This document shows positions 8,233 to 19,912 of a stretch of DNA of 64,000 bases, piece by piece. The notes under the pieces were generated by a model. That model was not told the origin of the DNA. It did not search any database and was given only the letters and a program-made list of their open reading frames with translations. The stretch comes from Micromonospora pisi (lineage in GTDB: Bacteria > Actinomycetota > Actinomycetes > Mycobacteriales > Micromonosporaceae), in NCBI RefSeq assembly GCF_003633685.1, contig NZ_RBKT01000001.1:2170001-2234000 (forward strand). Direction: 5' to 3'. A program made the position numbers and the translations under genes. The first letter of the stretch is position 1, and each line of letters begins with the position of its first letter.

Positions 8233-10989
8233 GTGGCCACGGAACGCAAGCGCCCGGTAATCAGCGACGGCCTGCCGAGCCAGCTTCCGGACATCGACCC
8301 CGAAGAGACCAGCGAATGGGTCGAGTCGCTTGACGGTGTCATCGACGAGCGCGGTGCCAAACGCGCCCGCTACGTCATGCTCCGTCTGCTGGAGCGCGCG
8401 AGAGAGCGCCAGGTCGGCGTACCGCCGCTGACCACCACCGACTACATCAACACGATCCCCTCCGAACGCGAGCCCTGGTTCCCCGGCGACGAGCACGTCG
8501 AGCGGCGGATCCGGGCCTACATCCGGTGGAACGCGGCGATGTTGGTGCACCGCGCCCAGCGCCCGGAGATCGGCGTCGGTGGACACATCTCGACCTACGC
8601 CAGTTCGGCGTCGCTCTACGAGGTCGGGTTCAACCACTTCTTCCGGGGCAAGAACCACCCGGGTGGCGGCGACCACATCTTCTACCAGGGCCACGGCTCC
8701 CCCGGTATGTACGCGCGCGCGTACCTGGAGGGGCGGCTCTCCGAGCACCAGCTCGACGGCTTCCGGCAGGAGCTGTCGCACCCGGGCGGCGGCCTGCCGT
8801 CGTACCCGCACCCGCGGCTGATGCCGGACTTCTGGGAGTTCCCCACGGTCTCCATGGGTCTCGGCGGGATGAACGCGATCTACCAGGCCCGGTTCAACCG
8901 GTACCTGCACAACCGGGGCATCAAGGACACCTCCGACCAGCACGTATGGGCGTTCCTCGGCGACGGTGAGATGGACGAGCCCGAGTCGCTCGGCGCGATC
9001 GGTGTGGCCGCCCGCGAGGAGCTGGACAACCTCACCTTCGTGATCAACTGCAACCTGCAGCGGCTGGACGGCCCGGTCCGGGGCAACGGCAAGGTCATGC
9101 AGGAGCTGGAGTCGTTCTTCCGTGGCGCCGGCTGGAACGTGATCAAGGTCGTCTGGGGTCGGGAGTGGGACCCGCTGCTCGCCGCGGACACCGACGGCGC
9201 GCTGGTCAACCTGATGAACACGACCCCGGACGGCGACTACCAGACGTACAAGGCCGAGTCCGGCGCGTACGTGCGGGAGCACTTCTTCGGTCGGGACGCG
9301 CGCACCCGCAAGCTCGTCGAGGGCATGACCGACGACGAGATCTGGAACCTCAAGCGCGGTGGGCACGACTACCGGAAGCTCTACGCGGCGTACAAGGCGG
9401 CGACGGAGCACACCGGTCAGCCGACGGTCATCCTGGCCAAGACCATCAAGGGCTGGACGCTCGGCTCGCACTTCGAGGGCCGCAACGCCACCCACCAGAT
9501 GAAGAAGCTGACGCTGGAGGACCTGAAGTCCTTCCGTGACCGCCTCTACCTGGACATCCCGGACAGCGCGCTGGAGTCGAACCCGTACCTCCCGCCGTAC
9601 TACCACCCGGGTGAGAAGTCCGAGGAGTTGGCGTACCTGCGTGAGCGGCGCCAGCAGCTCGGCGGTTACCTGCCGTCGCGGCGCACCGCCCACAAGGCGC
9701 TGGCCATCCCCGGTCCGGAGCGGTTCGCAGACGTCAAGCGCGGCTCGGGCAAGCAGAAGGTCGCCACCACGATGGCCTTCGTCCGGCTGCTCAAGGACGT
9801 GATGAAGGACCGCGAGTTCGGCAAGCGGTGGGTGCCGATCATCCCGGACGAGGCCCGTACCTTCGGTATGGACTCGCTCTTCCCGACCCAGAAGATCTAC
9901 TCGCCGCACGGGCAGAAGTACACCTCGGTCGACCGGGAGCTGTTCCTGTCGTACAAGGAGGCGACCACCGGCCAGATCCTGCACGAGGGGATCAACGAGG
10001 CCGGTTCGGTGGCCTCGTTCACCGCCGCCGGGTCGTCGTACGCCACCCACGACGAGCCGATGATCCCGCTGTACATCTTCTATTCGATGTTCGGTTTCCA
10101 GCGCACCGGCGACTCGTTCTGGGCGGCTGCGGACCAGATGGCGCGCGGTTTCGTGCTCGGCGCCACCGCGGGGCGAACCACGCTCAACGGTGAGGGCCTC
10201 CAGCACGAGGACGGGCACTCGCACCTGATCGCCGCGACCAACCCGGCCGTCGTCGCGTACGACCCGGCGTTCGCGTTCGAGATGGCGCACATCCTGGAGA
10301 ACGGCCTGCACCGGATGTACGGCGAGGACCCGGAGAACATCTTCTACTACCTCACCGTCTACAACGAGCCGATCCTGCAGCCGGCGGAGCCCGCCGACGT
10401 CGACGTGGAGGGGCTACTCAAGGGCATCTACCGCTACGCGCCGGCACCGTCGGTGGCCAGCGCCGGTGGCGGCGAGACGCCGCGGGCCAACCTGTTGGCC
10501 TCCGGTACGGGCATGCAGTGGGCGCTGAAGGCGCAGCAGTTGCTGGCCCAGGACTGGGGTGTGGCCGCCGACGTCTGGTCGGTCACCTCCTGGACCGAGC
10601 TGCGTCGTGACGCGGTGGAGGCCGAGGAGCACAACCTGCTCAACCCCGGTGGCGAGCAGCGGGTGCCGTACATCGCGCAGAAGCTGGCGGACGCGGCCGG
10701 TCCGGTGGTTGCGGTCAGCGACTGGATGCGGGCGGTGCCGGACCTGATCTCGCGCTGGATTCCGGGCGACTACACCTCGCTCGGCACCGACGGGTTCGGT
10801 CTCTCCGACACCCGGCACGCGCTGCGTCGGCACTTCCACGTCGACGCGGAGTCGGTCACCGTCGCCGCGCTGCGGCAGCTCGCGCTCCGCGGCGTAGTAC
10901 CTGCTTCGGTGCCGGCCGAGGCGGCCGCGAAGTACGCGATCAACGACATCTCGGCGGCTCCGGTCGGCGAGACCGGCGGCGACTCCTAG
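8233..10989 (+). CDS. aceE: Pyruvate dehydrogenase E1 component (homodimeric)
   Basis: A 918-residue thiamine-diphosphate enzyme that decarboxylates pyruvate and passes the acetyl group to the lipoyl E2, feeding acetyl-CoA to the TCA cycle and the fatty-acid genes downstream. The ThDP motif begins at about residue 243 ([15 protein letters not shown]) and ends with [20 protein letters not shown]. Also conserved are [16 protein letters not shown] and the C-terminal [20 protein letters not shown], typical of AceE. Length matches the family. The GTG start at 8233 has AGGGA six bases upstream. Neighbourhood with DUF3052 and the fas operon is conserved in actinobacteria. Confidence 0.97.
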   Translation: MATERKRPVISDGLPSQLPDIDPEETSEWVESLDGVIDERGAKRARYVMLRLLERARERQVGVPPLTTTDYINTIPSEREPWFPGDEHVERRIRAYIRWNAAMLVHRAQRPEIGVGGHISTYASSASLYEVGFNHFFRGKNHPGGGDHIFYQGHGSPGMYARAYLEGRLSEHQLDGFRQELSHPGGGLPSYPHPRLMPDFWEFPTVSMGLGGMNAIYQARFNRYLHNRGIKDTSDQHVWAFLGDGEMDEPESLGAIGVAAREELDNLTFVINCNLQRLDGPVRGNGKVMQELESFFRGAGWNVIKVVWGREWDPLLAADTDGALVNLMNTTPDGDYQTYKAESGAYVREHFFGRDARTRKLVEGMTDDEIWNLKRGGHDYRKLYAAYKAATEHTGQPTVILAKTIKGWTLGSHFEGRNATHQMKKLTLEDLKSFRDRLYLDIPDSALESNPYLPPYYHPGEKSEELAYLRERRQQLGGYLPSRRTAHKALAIPGPERFADVKRGSGKQKVATTMAFVRLLKDVMKDREFGKRWVPIIPDEARTFGMDSLFPTQKIYSPHGQKYTSVDRELFLSYKEATTGQILHEGINEAGSVASFTAAGSSYATHDEPMIPLYIFYSMFGFQRTGDSFWAAADQMARGFVLGATAGRTTLNGEGLQHEDGHSHLIAATNPAVVAYDPAFAFEMAHILENGLHRMYGEDPENIFYYLTVYNEPILQPAEPADVDVEGLLKGIYRYAPAPSVASAGGGETPRANLLASGTGMQWALKAQQLLAQDWGVAADVWSVTSWTELRRDAVEAEEHNLLNPGGEQRVPYIAQKLADAAGPVVAVSDWMRAVPDLISRWIPGDYTSLGTDGFGLSDTRHALRRHFHVDAESVTVAALRQLALRGVVPASVPAEAAAKYAINDISAAPVGETGGDS

Positions 10990-11050
10990 TCGGACCGCCT
11001 CCGGGCACCCGCGTCGGGTGCGGTGCCCCCGGGCACCGTCGTGGTGACGT

Positions 11051-11106
11051 CGAAGGGCCCGTTCCACCGCTGGATCTTCTCCAGCCGGTCGGAACGGGCC
11101 CTTTCG
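11051..11106. terminator. Strong bidirectional terminator after aceE
   Basis: A 13-bp perfect stem, AAGGGCCCGTTCC with GGAACGGGCCCTT. The loop holds a second small hairpin (CTGGA/TCCAG). It lies between convergent aceE and the monooxygenase gene and ends in TTTCGGTT on the plus strand. Confidence 0.75.
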
Positions 11107-11121
11107 GTTACTCGGGCGAAC

Positions 11122-12798
<1,677 letters not shown>

Positions 12799-12863
12799 TC
12801 ACGGTCAGCTGCAAGCTACAAGCCCGGGCATCATCGCGTCCAGTCCTTTACCAGCTAACTGCC

Positions 12864-12869
12864 TATAGT
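12864..12869 (+). promoter_or_regulatory. -10 box of a probable leaderless transcript
   Basis: TATAGT lies 6 bp before the GTG of the CGNR gene, so transcription would begin at or next to the start codon. CTAAC (12855-12859) and GTTAG (12871-12875) flank it as a dyad and could be an operator overlapping the -10 box. Confidence 0.5.
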
Positions 12870-12875
12870 GGTTAG

Positions 12876-13574
12876 GTGATCGGCGTACTCAGCCTGGCCC
12901 ACCCGGACGGGCAGGTCTTCGGCTTCGACGCCGGGGCGCTCTGCCTGGAACTCGCCTGCGGCACCGGCGGCGAGGGATTCCGGGCCCGCTTCGAGCAGCT
13001 GCACACCCCGGCCGACTTTGTCGCCTGGTCCGCGCTCAGCCGGCTCGACCCGGTCGGCCACGGGGTCGACCCGGACGAGATTCCGGCCCGACCGGCTGAC
13101 CTGACCGACGTCAAACGACTCCGCGAGGCGATCTGGTCGATCGCGGTGGCGGCAACCGGGCAGCCGGTCCCGTACGAATCGACGGAGCCTGGCCCGGCGA
13201 CGGGCGCCGACCGGCCAACGGGCCTGGAGCGGGAGTTCGCCGTCGTCAACGAACTGGCGGGCGGTCCGCCGGTGGTGCCGCAGTTCGGTTCCGCCGGTGG
13301 TACGCCGGTCTGGCGGAAACCGGTCGACGCACGGCAGTTGATCACCGAGATCGCGCGGGACGCGGTCCGTACCTTCAGCGCCCCCACTGTCGAGCGGGTA
13401 CGGATGTGCGCGGGGCAGCGCTGTGCCCTGATCTATCTGGACACGTCCCGACCGGGGCGGCGCCGCTGGTGTTCGATGCAGCGCTGCGGCAACCGGAACA
13501 AGGTCGCCGATCACCGCCGCCGGCAGCAGGGCGCACCGCAACGGCACCGGGAACAGCCGGCGACGCCCGTCTGA
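12876..13574 (+). CDS. CGNR zinc-finger protein (ABATE domain)
   Basis: A 232-residue probable transcription regulator. The N-terminal ABATE-type domain includes FDAGALCLELACGTGGEG. The C-terminal CGNR zinc finger at about residues 176-212 supplies four cysteines: RMCAGQRC, then WCSMQRCGNRNKV. CGNR proteins are thought to be stress-related DNA-binding proteins, and an ABATE-CGNR member regulates its own locus in other actinobacteria. No ribosome site is present; the TATAGT at -12 points to leaderless translation from GTG 12876. The tail is rich in Arg and Gln. Confidence 0.85.
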   Translation: MIGVLSLAHPDGQVFGFDAGALCLELACGTGGEGFRARFEQLHTPADFVAWSALSRLDPVGHGVDPDEIPARPADLTDVKRLREAIWSIAVAATGQPVPYESTEPGPATGADRPTGLEREFAVVNELAGGPPVVPQFGSAGGTPVWRKPVDARQLITEIARDAVRTFSAPTVERVRMCAGQRCALIYLDTSRPGRRRWCSMQRCGNRNKVADHRRRQQGAPQRHREQPATPV

Positions 13575-13684
13575 GCAGGGAAATCGTGGCCGCGCCCGCC
13601 GCCTCGTGGCCACGACCCACCGGCACCGGCCGGGGGTGGTACGAGTCGACCGGGCGCGGATCGATCGCGCGTGGGTCGGTCGGT

Positions 13685-14152
13685 TCAGCCGACCGGTACG
13701 GCCGGGGACGGGCTGACCGTGGCGAGTCCGGTGAGCCGGTTCAGTGAACCTTCCAGGTTCGCACCGACCCGGCGCATGCCCCAGCGGAGCAGGGCGCCGC
13801 TGATCGGGCCGGCGGGCCAGCGCACCATGATGAGCCGTACCTCGGTGGCGTCGTCGCCGTCGGGGGCGAGTTCGACGTACACCTCGGTCCGGGCCTCGGC
13901 GCGGGCGCCGGACCCCTCGGTCCGCTCGCGCCAGGCGATCAGCGTCGGTGCCTGGTAGGCGATCACCTCGGCGTCCACCGCCGGTCCGCGGATGACCCGG
14001 ACACGTTGCCGCCGGCCGAATCCCTCACCGGAGAGAACCTCGGCCTGACGTACGCCAGAGAGCCAGGCGGGCAGCCGCTCGGCGCGCTGGACCACGTCCC
14101 ACACCGCCTCGATGTTCGCTGCCACCCGCACGCTGCGTTCAATGAGCATCAT
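13685..14152 (-). CDS. SRPBCC (START-like) family protein
   Basis: A 155-residue helix-grip protein beginning MMLIERSVRVAANIEAVWDV, the standard polyketide-cyclase/dehydrase-like opening, and ending with a C-terminal amphipathic helix (RVGANLEGSLNRLTGL). These proteins bind lipids, polyketides or other hydrophobic ligands; no catalytic residues can be assigned. Two consecutive ATG codons (14152 and 14149) follow GGAGG at a good distance; I use the first. It is divergent from the GH1 gene. Confidence 0.85.
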   Translation of the reverse strand: MMLIERSVRVAANIEAVWDVVQRAERLPAWLSGVRQAEVLSGEGFGRRQRVRVIRGPAVDAEVIAYQAPTLIAWRERTEGSGARAEARTEVYVELAPDGDDATEVRLIMVRWPAGPISGALLRWGMRRVGANLEGSLNRLTGLATVSPSPAVPVG

Positions 14153-14286
14153 CTCTATCTGCCTCCATTGAGGACATCGTACGAACATTCGCAGCTTATG
14201 CGCATATTGGTGCCAAACCGGACGTCTACCCAGCGACACGCCGAAGGACTAGAGTCCGAGCAACTTTCGCGTTCCGAGGAGGGTGG

Positions 14287-15684
14287 ATGACCGCGTCCGT
14301 GCCCCGCTTCCCCACCGGATTCACCTGGGGCGTCTCCACCTCCGCGTACCAGATAGAGGGCGCGACCAGCGAAGATGGACGTGGACCATCGATCTGGGAC
14401 AGATTCACCCACTCCCCCGGCACGGTCGTCGACGGCAGCACCGGCGACGCCGCCTGCGACCACTACCACCGGTACGCCGAGGACGTTGCCCTGCTCGCCG
14501 GACTCGGCGTCGGGGCGTACCGGTTCTCCATCGCCTGGCCCCGGATCCAGCCGGACGGAACCGGCCAGGCCAACCCCGCCGGCCTCGCCTTCTACGACCG
14601 ACTGGTGGACAGCCTGCTGGAACGGGGCATCGACCCGGTCGCCACCCTGTTCCACTGGGACCTGCCCCAGGCGCTCGAGGACAGGGGCGGCTGGCTGGCC
14701 CGGGACACCGCCGAGCGGTTCGCCGACTACGCCACCCTGGTCGCCGGCCGCCTCGCCGACCGGGTCAAGCTCTGGATCACCCTCAACGAACCGTTCGTCC
14801 ACATGAGCTACGGCTACGGGCTCGGCGTACACGCCCCCGGCCAACAGCGACTCTTCGACGCGTTCCCGGTCGCCCACCACCAACTGCTCGGTCACGGGCT
14901 GGCCGTCACCGCGCTACGCGCCCTGACCGGCAGCCCGATCGCCATCACCAACAACTACTCGCCAGTGCGGGTGCAGGGCGGCACCGACGCCGACCAGCTC
15001 GCCGCCGGGGCGTACCACGCGCTGCACAACCGGCTCTTCACCGACCCGATCCTGGGCCTCGGCTACCCGGAGATCCCCGGTGCCGACGAATCCGTGATCC
15101 GGCCCGGCGACCTCGACACCATCGCCGCGCCGATCGACGCGCTCGGGGTCAACTACTACAACCCCACCGGCGTACGCGCACCCACCGACCCGGAGAACCC
15201 GCTCCCGTTCGACCTGGTGCCGCTGACCGGTTACCCGACCACCAGCTTCGGCTGGCCGGTCGACCCGGACGGGCTACGGGAACTGCTCACCGGACTGCGC
15301 CACGAGTACGGCGACCGCCTCCCGCCGATCCACATCACCGAAGGCGGCTGCTGCTACGACGACACCCTCGACGCGCTCGGCCGCTGCCACGACCCGGAAC
15401 GGATCGCGTACCTCGACGGGCACCTGCGCGCCGTACACCAGGCCATCGCCGACGGCGTCGACGTACGCGGCTACTTCGTCTGGTCCCTGCTCGACAACTT
15501 CGAATGGGCCGAGGGCTACACCAAACGCTTCGGCCTGGTGCACGTCGACTTCGCCACCCAGCGCCGGACCCCGAAAACCTCGTACGCCTGGTACCGCGAC
15601 CTGATCAACGCCGGAACCGTCGCGCCCAGCGGAACCGTCACGCCCACCGAAGCCGCCGCTGTCGCACCCGCCGACGCCAGGTGA
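14287..15684 (+). CDS. GH1 beta-glucosidase
   Basis: A 465-residue cytoplasmic glycosidase, with no signal peptide. The GH1 N-terminal signature is FPTGFTWGVSTSAYQIEGA. The acid/base glutamate is in TLNEPF (about residue 167) and the nucleophile in HITEGG (about 350; the usual Asn of ITENG is Gly here). The C-terminal LLDNFEWAEGYTKRFGLVHV is typical. It hydrolyses beta-linked disaccharides such as cellobiose after uptake. ATG 14287 follows GAGGAGGG. Its stop codon overlaps the GTG start of the MFS gene (GTGA), so the pair is translationally coupled. I see no CebR-type operator in front of it. Confidence 0.95.
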   Translation: MTASVPRFPTGFTWGVSTSAYQIEGATSEDGRGPSIWDRFTHSPGTVVDGSTGDAACDHYHRYAEDVALLAGLGVGAYRFSIAWPRIQPDGTGQANPAGLAFYDRLVDSLLERGIDPVATLFHWDLPQALEDRGGWLARDTAERFADYATLVAGRLADRVKLWITLNEPFVHMSYGYGLGVHAPGQQRLFDAFPVAHHQLLGHGLAVTALRALTGSPIAITNNYSPVRVQGGTDADQLAAGAYHALHNRLFTDPILGLGYPEIPGADESVIRPGDLDTIAAPIDALGVNYYNPTGVRAPTDPENPLPFDLVPLTGYPTTSFGWPVDPDGLRELLTGLRHEYGDRLPPIHITEGGCCYDDTLDALGRCHDPERIAYLDGHLRAVHQAIADGVDVRGYFVWSLLDNFEWAEGYTKRFGLVHVDFATQRRTPKTSYAWYRDLINAGTVAPSGTVTPTEAAAVAPADAR

Positions 15685-16958
15685 CCGCCGTGCAGCCGGT
15701 CCCGGGCACCCTGCCCGCCGCCCTCGCCGAACCGACCGTGCCGGTACGCCGAGGCTGGATCGCCCTGATCTTCAGCGCGAACCTCGGCGTCTGGATGGCG
15801 TTCTTCACCCCGATCCAGATCCTGCTGCCGCAACAGGTCGAGTCGATCGCACCGGTCGGCAAGGAGGGCATGCTGGCGGTGGTGACCGGACTCGGCGCGC
15901 TCGCCGCCGTACTCGCCAACCCGCTGGCCGGAGCGCTGTCGGACCGTACCGCGCTCCGCCTGGCCGGCCGCGACGTCGGCCGCCGGCACGTCTGGACGGT
16001 GGTCGGCGCGCTGCTCGCCGCCGGCTCGTTCCTCCTGCTCGCACGGCAGCACACCATCGCCGGAGTCGCGCTGGCCTGGGTCGCGGCACAACTGAGCCTC
16101 AACGCCATGCTCGCCGCGCTGACCTCGGCACTGCCCGACCGGGTGCCGGTGGCCCAGCGCGGCGGCGTCTCCGGCTGGGTCGGCATCCCGCAGGCGCTCG
16201 GACTGGTGGTCGGCGCGGTGCTGGTCACCAGCGTGGTCACCGGCACCGGCGCCGGCTACCTGGTGCTGGCGCTCGCCCTGCTGGTGCTGGCGCTGCCGTT
16301 CGCGCTGCTCACCCCGGACGACCCGCTGCCGCGTACGCACCGGTCAACGCTGCGCTGGCGGCAACTGCTCGCGGGTATGTGGGTGGACCCGCGCCGACAC
16401 CCCGACTTCGCCTGGGCCTGGGGCACCCGGTTCCTGGTCCAGATGGGCAACGCGCTCGGCACGCTCTACCTGCTCTACTTCCTCCAGGACCAGGTGCGCC
16501 ACGGCGACCCGGAGGCCGGGCTGCTGATCCTGATCCTGCTCTACACCGCCGGGATGATGGCCACCGCCGTCGTCTCCGGCCGGCTCTCGGACCGGACCGG
16601 CCGACGCAAGGTCTTCGTGATCTGGTCCGGGGTGATCATGGCGGTGGCCGCACTGCTGCTCGCCGCCGCCCCGGTCTGGCCCGCCGCCCTGGTGGCGGCG
16701 CTGCTGCTCGGCGCCGGCTACGGGGTCTACCTGGCGGTGGACGCCGCCCTGATCACCCAGGTCCTGCCGGTCGCGACCGACCGGGGCAAGGACCTCGGCG
16801 TGATCAACATCGCCAACGCCGCACCGCAGGTACTCGGCCCGGCGCTCTCCGCCCCGATCGTGGTGCACCTCGGCGGCTACCCCACCCTGTACGCCGTGAC
16901 CGCCGCCGTCACCCTGCTCGGCAGCGTCCTCGTCGTCAACATCCGCTCCGTCCCGTAA
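15681..16958 (+). CDS. MFS transporter, GPH/sugar-like
   Basis: A 425-residue membrane protein with about 12 hydrophobic segments. It has the MFS loop motif LAGALSDRTALRLAGRDVGRRH between helices 2 and 3 and its repeat SGRLSDRTGRRKVFVIW in the second half. The charged insert after GALSDRT resembles sugar:cation symporters of actinobacteria. Coupling to the GH1 gene suggests it imports the glucoside that GH1 cleaves (inference). The last codon and the TAA stop lie at the edge of repeat copy 4. Confidence 0.88.
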   Translation: MTAVQPVPGTLPAALAEPTVPVRRGWIALIFSANLGVWMAFFTPIQILLPQQVESIAPVGKEGMLAVVTGLGALAAVLANPLAGALSDRTALRLAGRDVGRRHVWTVVGALLAAGSFLLLARQHTIAGVALAWVAAQLSLNAMLAALTSALPDRVPVAQRGGVSGWVGIPQALGLVVGAVLVTSVVTGTGAGYLVLALALLVLALPFALLTPDDPLPRTHRSTLRWRQLLAGMWVDPRRHPDFAWAWGTRFLVQMGNALGTLYLLYFLQDQVRHGDPEAGLLILILLYTAGMMATAVVSGRLSDRTGRRKVFVIWSGVIMAVAALLLAAAPVWPAALVAALLLGAGYGVYLAVDAALITQVLPVATDRGKDLGVINIANAAPQVLGPALSAPIVVHLGGYPTLYAVTAAVTLLGSVLVVNIRSVP

Positions 16959-17011
16959 GGAAGGGCCCCTTGTTATCGCTTTTTGTATAGGAAGGGGCCC
17001 TTCCTAACGCC
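16955..17011 (+). repeat. Palindromic intergenic repeat, copy 4 (class A)
   Basis: It begins GTAAGGAAGGGCCCC, centre TTATCGCTTTTTGTATA, and ends GGGGCCCTTCCTAACGCC. The TAA of its left edge is the stop codon of the MFS gene. It lies between convergent genes and has the GGAAGGGG inner-arm variant, like copies 1 and 3. Confidence 0.95.
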
Positions 17012-17091
17012 TGCGACGGCGGGAGCGGTGGGCGCGGCGGGCGCGGCGCTGACCGGAGCGGGAGCGGGGCGCGGCGGGTGAGGTGGGCGGG

Positions 17092-18348
17092 TCAGCGTTC
17101 CAGTAGGAGGACGGTCACGGCGGCGGCGACGGTGACCGCTGCGGTCAGCGCCCCCGTACGCAGGAAACGAGGCCAGTGTGGGCGCAGCCCCGCCGCCCGG
17201 CACCGCTCCAGCCAGAGCAGCGTGGCCAGGGACGCCCAGGGCAGCACCAGCGGTCCGGCGTTGGTGCCGATCAGCAGCCCCAGCAGTTGGTCGGTGTGCC
17301 CGAGTGGCACCACCGCCTCGGTGGCCACGTACGCCGGGAGGTTGTTGACCAGGTTGGCGAGCAGGCCACCGGCGGCGGCGGACCGCCACACCCCGACCAC
17401 GCCCGGATCGGCCCCCACCACCATGCTCAGCAGCCGGGACAGACCCAGCCGGCCGACCGCGTCCACGATCAGGAACATCCCACCGACCAGGGCCACCAGC
17501 CGCCACGGGACGAGTTGCCAGCGCAGCGCGGCCCGGTCCCGTACGGCGAACGCCACCAGCAGGACCACCGCGCCGAGCACCGACACCGCCTCGATCGGCA
17601 CCCCGACCAGGATGCCCAGGACGAAGAATCCGCAGGTGAGCGCGGCTACCCGGAAAAGGGTTCGGTCGCGGGGGCGGTAGCGCGGCGGCGGCTGGAAGCG
17701 ACGTTCCGGTCGCAGCCCCCGGCGCCAGTAGAGGAGCCAGAGGCAGACTGCGGTGGCGAGCAGCGCGGCCAGTTGCGGCAGCGCCATCCGGCCGGCGAAG
17801 CCGAGGACCGGCAGCCCGATCCGCTCGGCGGCGAGCAGGTTGGTCAGATTCGAGACCGGGAGCAGCAGGCTTGCGGTGTTGGCCAGCCAGATGGTGGTCA
17901 TGGCCAGCGGCAGCGGCGCGATGCCGGCCCGGGTCGCCACCGCCAACATCACCGGGGTGAGCAGCACCGCGGTGGTGTCCAGGTTGAGGATCATCGTGGT
18001 CAGCGCGGCCAACGCCACGCTCAGCCCGAACAGCGCCGGGTAGCTGCCCCGGGCCACGATCGCCATCCGGGCCGCCAGCACGTCGAAGAACTCGGCTCGG
18101 GCCGCCAACTCGGCCAGGATCAGCACCGCGAAGAGGAAGACCAGGATCGGGGCGATCCGGCGCAGGGTGGCGTCGGCGTCGGCGGCCGGCACCAGCCCGG
18201 TGGCGAGCGCGACCAGGCCGAGTGTGAGCAGCCCGAGCGCGAGCCACCCGGACCAGTCGAGCCGGCGGAGCGGATTGTGGCGCGGTGCCGGGTCCGGCCT
18301 CCGCTGGGCGGTTCCGGCGGGCGTCGCCGGCACCTCGCGTACCGTCAC
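17092..18348 (-). CDS. ArsB/NhaD-type (SLC13-like) permease
   Basis: A 418-residue integral membrane protein of the ion-transporter superfamily with about ten spans in two halves. Conserved stretches are TTMILNLDTTAVLLTPVML and LANTASLLLPVSNLTNLLAAE in the first half, and LLANLVNNLPAYVATEAV with LIGTNAGPLVLPWASLATLLW in the second. These are the helix-hairpin substrate motifs of ArsB/NhaD carriers. The substrate could be arsenite or another anion, or Na+/H+ exchange. No ars regulator is nearby, so no substrate is assigned. It is divergent from gltX, 148 bp away. Confidence 0.85.
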   Translation of the reverse strand: MTVREVPATPAGTAQRRPDPAPRHNPLRRLDWSGWLALGLLTLGLVALATGLVPAADADATLRRIAPILVFLFAVLILAELAARAEFFDVLAARMAIVARGSYPALFGLSVALAALTTMILNLDTTAVLLTPVMLAVATRAGIAPLPLAMTTIWLANTASLLLPVSNLTNLLAAERIGLPVLGFAGRMALPQLAALLATAVCLWLLYWRRGLRPERRFQPPPRYRPRDRTLFRVAALTCGFFVLGILVGVPIEAVSVLGAVVLLVAFAVRDRAALRWQLVPWRLVALVGGMFLIVDAVGRLGLSRLLSMVVGADPGVVGVWRSAAAGGLLANLVNNLPAYVATEAVVPLGHTDQLLGLLIGTNAGPLVLPWASLATLLWLERCRAAGLRPHWPRFLRTGALTAAVTVAAAVTVLLLER

Positions 18349-18496
18349 GTCTCCCCCTCCCCGCTTGTCCCGCCCTGGTCAGGGCCGTCGCCGCCCGCTG
18401 CGCGCCGGTCGGCCGCCGGGCCGTCGGCGACGATATCCCCCGCGGGTACGCAAACCTGGTGGCGGGGGCGTACGGGGTCGGCCGTAGGCTGGGGCG

Positions 18497-19906
18497 GTGA
18501 CGGTACGCGTACGCTTCGCCCCTTCCCCGACTGGCATGTTCCACGTCGGCGGTGCCCGGTCGGCCCTGCAGAACTGGATCTACGCACGGCAGCAGGGCGG
18601 TGTCTTCGTGCTGCGGGTGGAGGACACCGACGCGGCCCGGAACCGGCCCGAATGGACCGAGGGGATCCTCTCCGCGCTGGAATGGATCGGGATCGAGCGG
18701 GGCAGCTACGAGGGTCCGTACTTCCAGTCCGCCAACGCCGAGCAGCACCGGGCCGCCGCCGAGAAGCTCTACGGTGTGGGCCGCGCCTACTACTGCGACT
18801 GCACCCGGGAGATGGTGCAGGCCCGGACCGGGTCGCAGTACCAGGGGTACGACGGCTTCTGCCGGGACCGCAATCTGGGGCCGGGCGAGGGACGGGCGCT
18901 GCGTTTCCGTACGCCGGACGAGGGCGAGACCGTGGTGGTCGACCTGATCCGGGGCGAGCCGACGTTCGAGAACCGCCTGATCGAGGACTTCGTGATCGCC
19001 CGGGGCGACGGCTCGCCGGTCTTCCTGCTGGCGAACGTCGTGGACGACATGATCATGGAAATCAGCCACGTGATCCGGGCCGAGGAGCACCTGCCGAACA
19101 CCCCCAAGCAGCAGCTGCTCTGGGAGGCGCTCGGCGTCAAGCCGCCGGTCTGGGCGCACGTACCGGTGGTGGTCAACGAGAAGCGGCAGAAGCTCTCCAA
19201 GCGGCGGGACAAGGTCGCCCTGGAGGCGTACAAGGACGAGGGTTACCTCGCCTCGGCGATGCGCAACTACCTGATGCTGCTCGGCTGGGCGCCGTCGGGC
19301 GACCGGGAGATCGTGCCCTGGTCGGTGATCGAGTCCGAGTTCCGGCTGGACGAGGTGAACCCCTCGCCCGCCTTCTTCGACGAGAAGAAGCTGCGCGCCT
19401 TCAACGGCGAGTACATCCGCGCCCTGCCGGTGGCGGAGTTCATCGCCCTCTGCCAGCCGTGGCTGACCGGCACCGAGACGATCACCCCGCCGCCGTGGCA
19501 GCCGGAGGAGTTCGACCCGGCCGCGTTCGCGGCGGTGGCGGAACTGGCCCAGACCCGGATCGCGGTGCTGAGCGAGATCGTGCCGAACGTCGACTTCCTC
19601 TTCCTGGCCACTCCGCTGATCGACGAGGCGGCCTGGGCCAAGACCATGAAGGAGGGTTCGGCCGAGCTGCTCGACGCCGCGATCGCGGCCTTCGAGACGC
19701 TGGAGACCTGGGAGACCGACCCGCTCAAGGCGACCCTGGAGCAGGTCGGCACGGAGCGTGGGCTCAAGCTCGGCAAGACCCAGGCTCCGGTACGCGTCGC
19801 GGTGACCGGCCGTACCGTCGGGTTGCCGCTCTTCGAGTCGCTGGCCGTACTCGGCCGCGAGCGGACGTTGAGCCGGATGCGCGCGGCCCGGGTCCGCCTC
19901 CCCTGA
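18497..19906 (+). CDS. gltX: Glutamyl-tRNA synthetase
   Basis: A 469-residue class I synthetase that charges tRNA-Glu (and in most actinobacteria also tRNA-Gln, later amidated). The HIGH-type motif is in [16 protein letters not shown] (about residues 6-21). The KMSKS-type loop reads RQKLSKRRD (about 231), a variant normal for bacterial GluRS. The anticodon-binding helical domains follow. GTG 18497 starts the family's typical [13 protein letters not shown]. It stands alone, ending 6 bp from the convergent CopC gene. Whether the genome has a second gltX cannot be told from this window. Confidence 0.93.
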   Translation: MTVRVRFAPSPTGMFHVGGARSALQNWIYARQQGGVFVLRVEDTDAARNRPEWTEGILSALEWIGIERGSYEGPYFQSANAEQHRAAAEKLYGVGRAYYCDCTREMVQARTGSQYQGYDGFCRDRNLGPGEGRALRFRTPDEGETVVVDLIRGEPTFENRLIEDFVIARGDGSPVFLLANVVDDMIMEISHVIRAEEHLPNTPKQQLLWEALGVKPPVWAHVPVVVNEKRQKLSKRRDKVALEAYKDEGYLASAMRNYLMLLGWAPSGDREIVPWSVIESEFRLDEVNPSPAFFDEKKLRAFNGEYIRALPVAEFIALCQPWLTGTETITPPPWQPEEFDPAAFAAVAELAQTRIAVLSEIVPNVDFLFLATPLIDEAAWAKTMKEGSAELLDAAIAAFETLETWETDPLKATLEQVGTERGLKLGKTQAPVRVAVTGRTVGLPLFESLAVLGRERTLSRMRAARVRLP

Positions 19907-19912
19907 GCGGAC

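Noticed and set aside
11051-11106. Tenth copy of the palindromic family
   Set aside because: It shares only AAGGGCCC with the family arm; the stem and loop differ and it behaves like a normal terminator after aceE.
16973-19159. Long minus-strand frame across the repeat, permease and gltX
   Set aside because: It is the permease and gltX in other frames; no motif and it runs through repeat copy 4.
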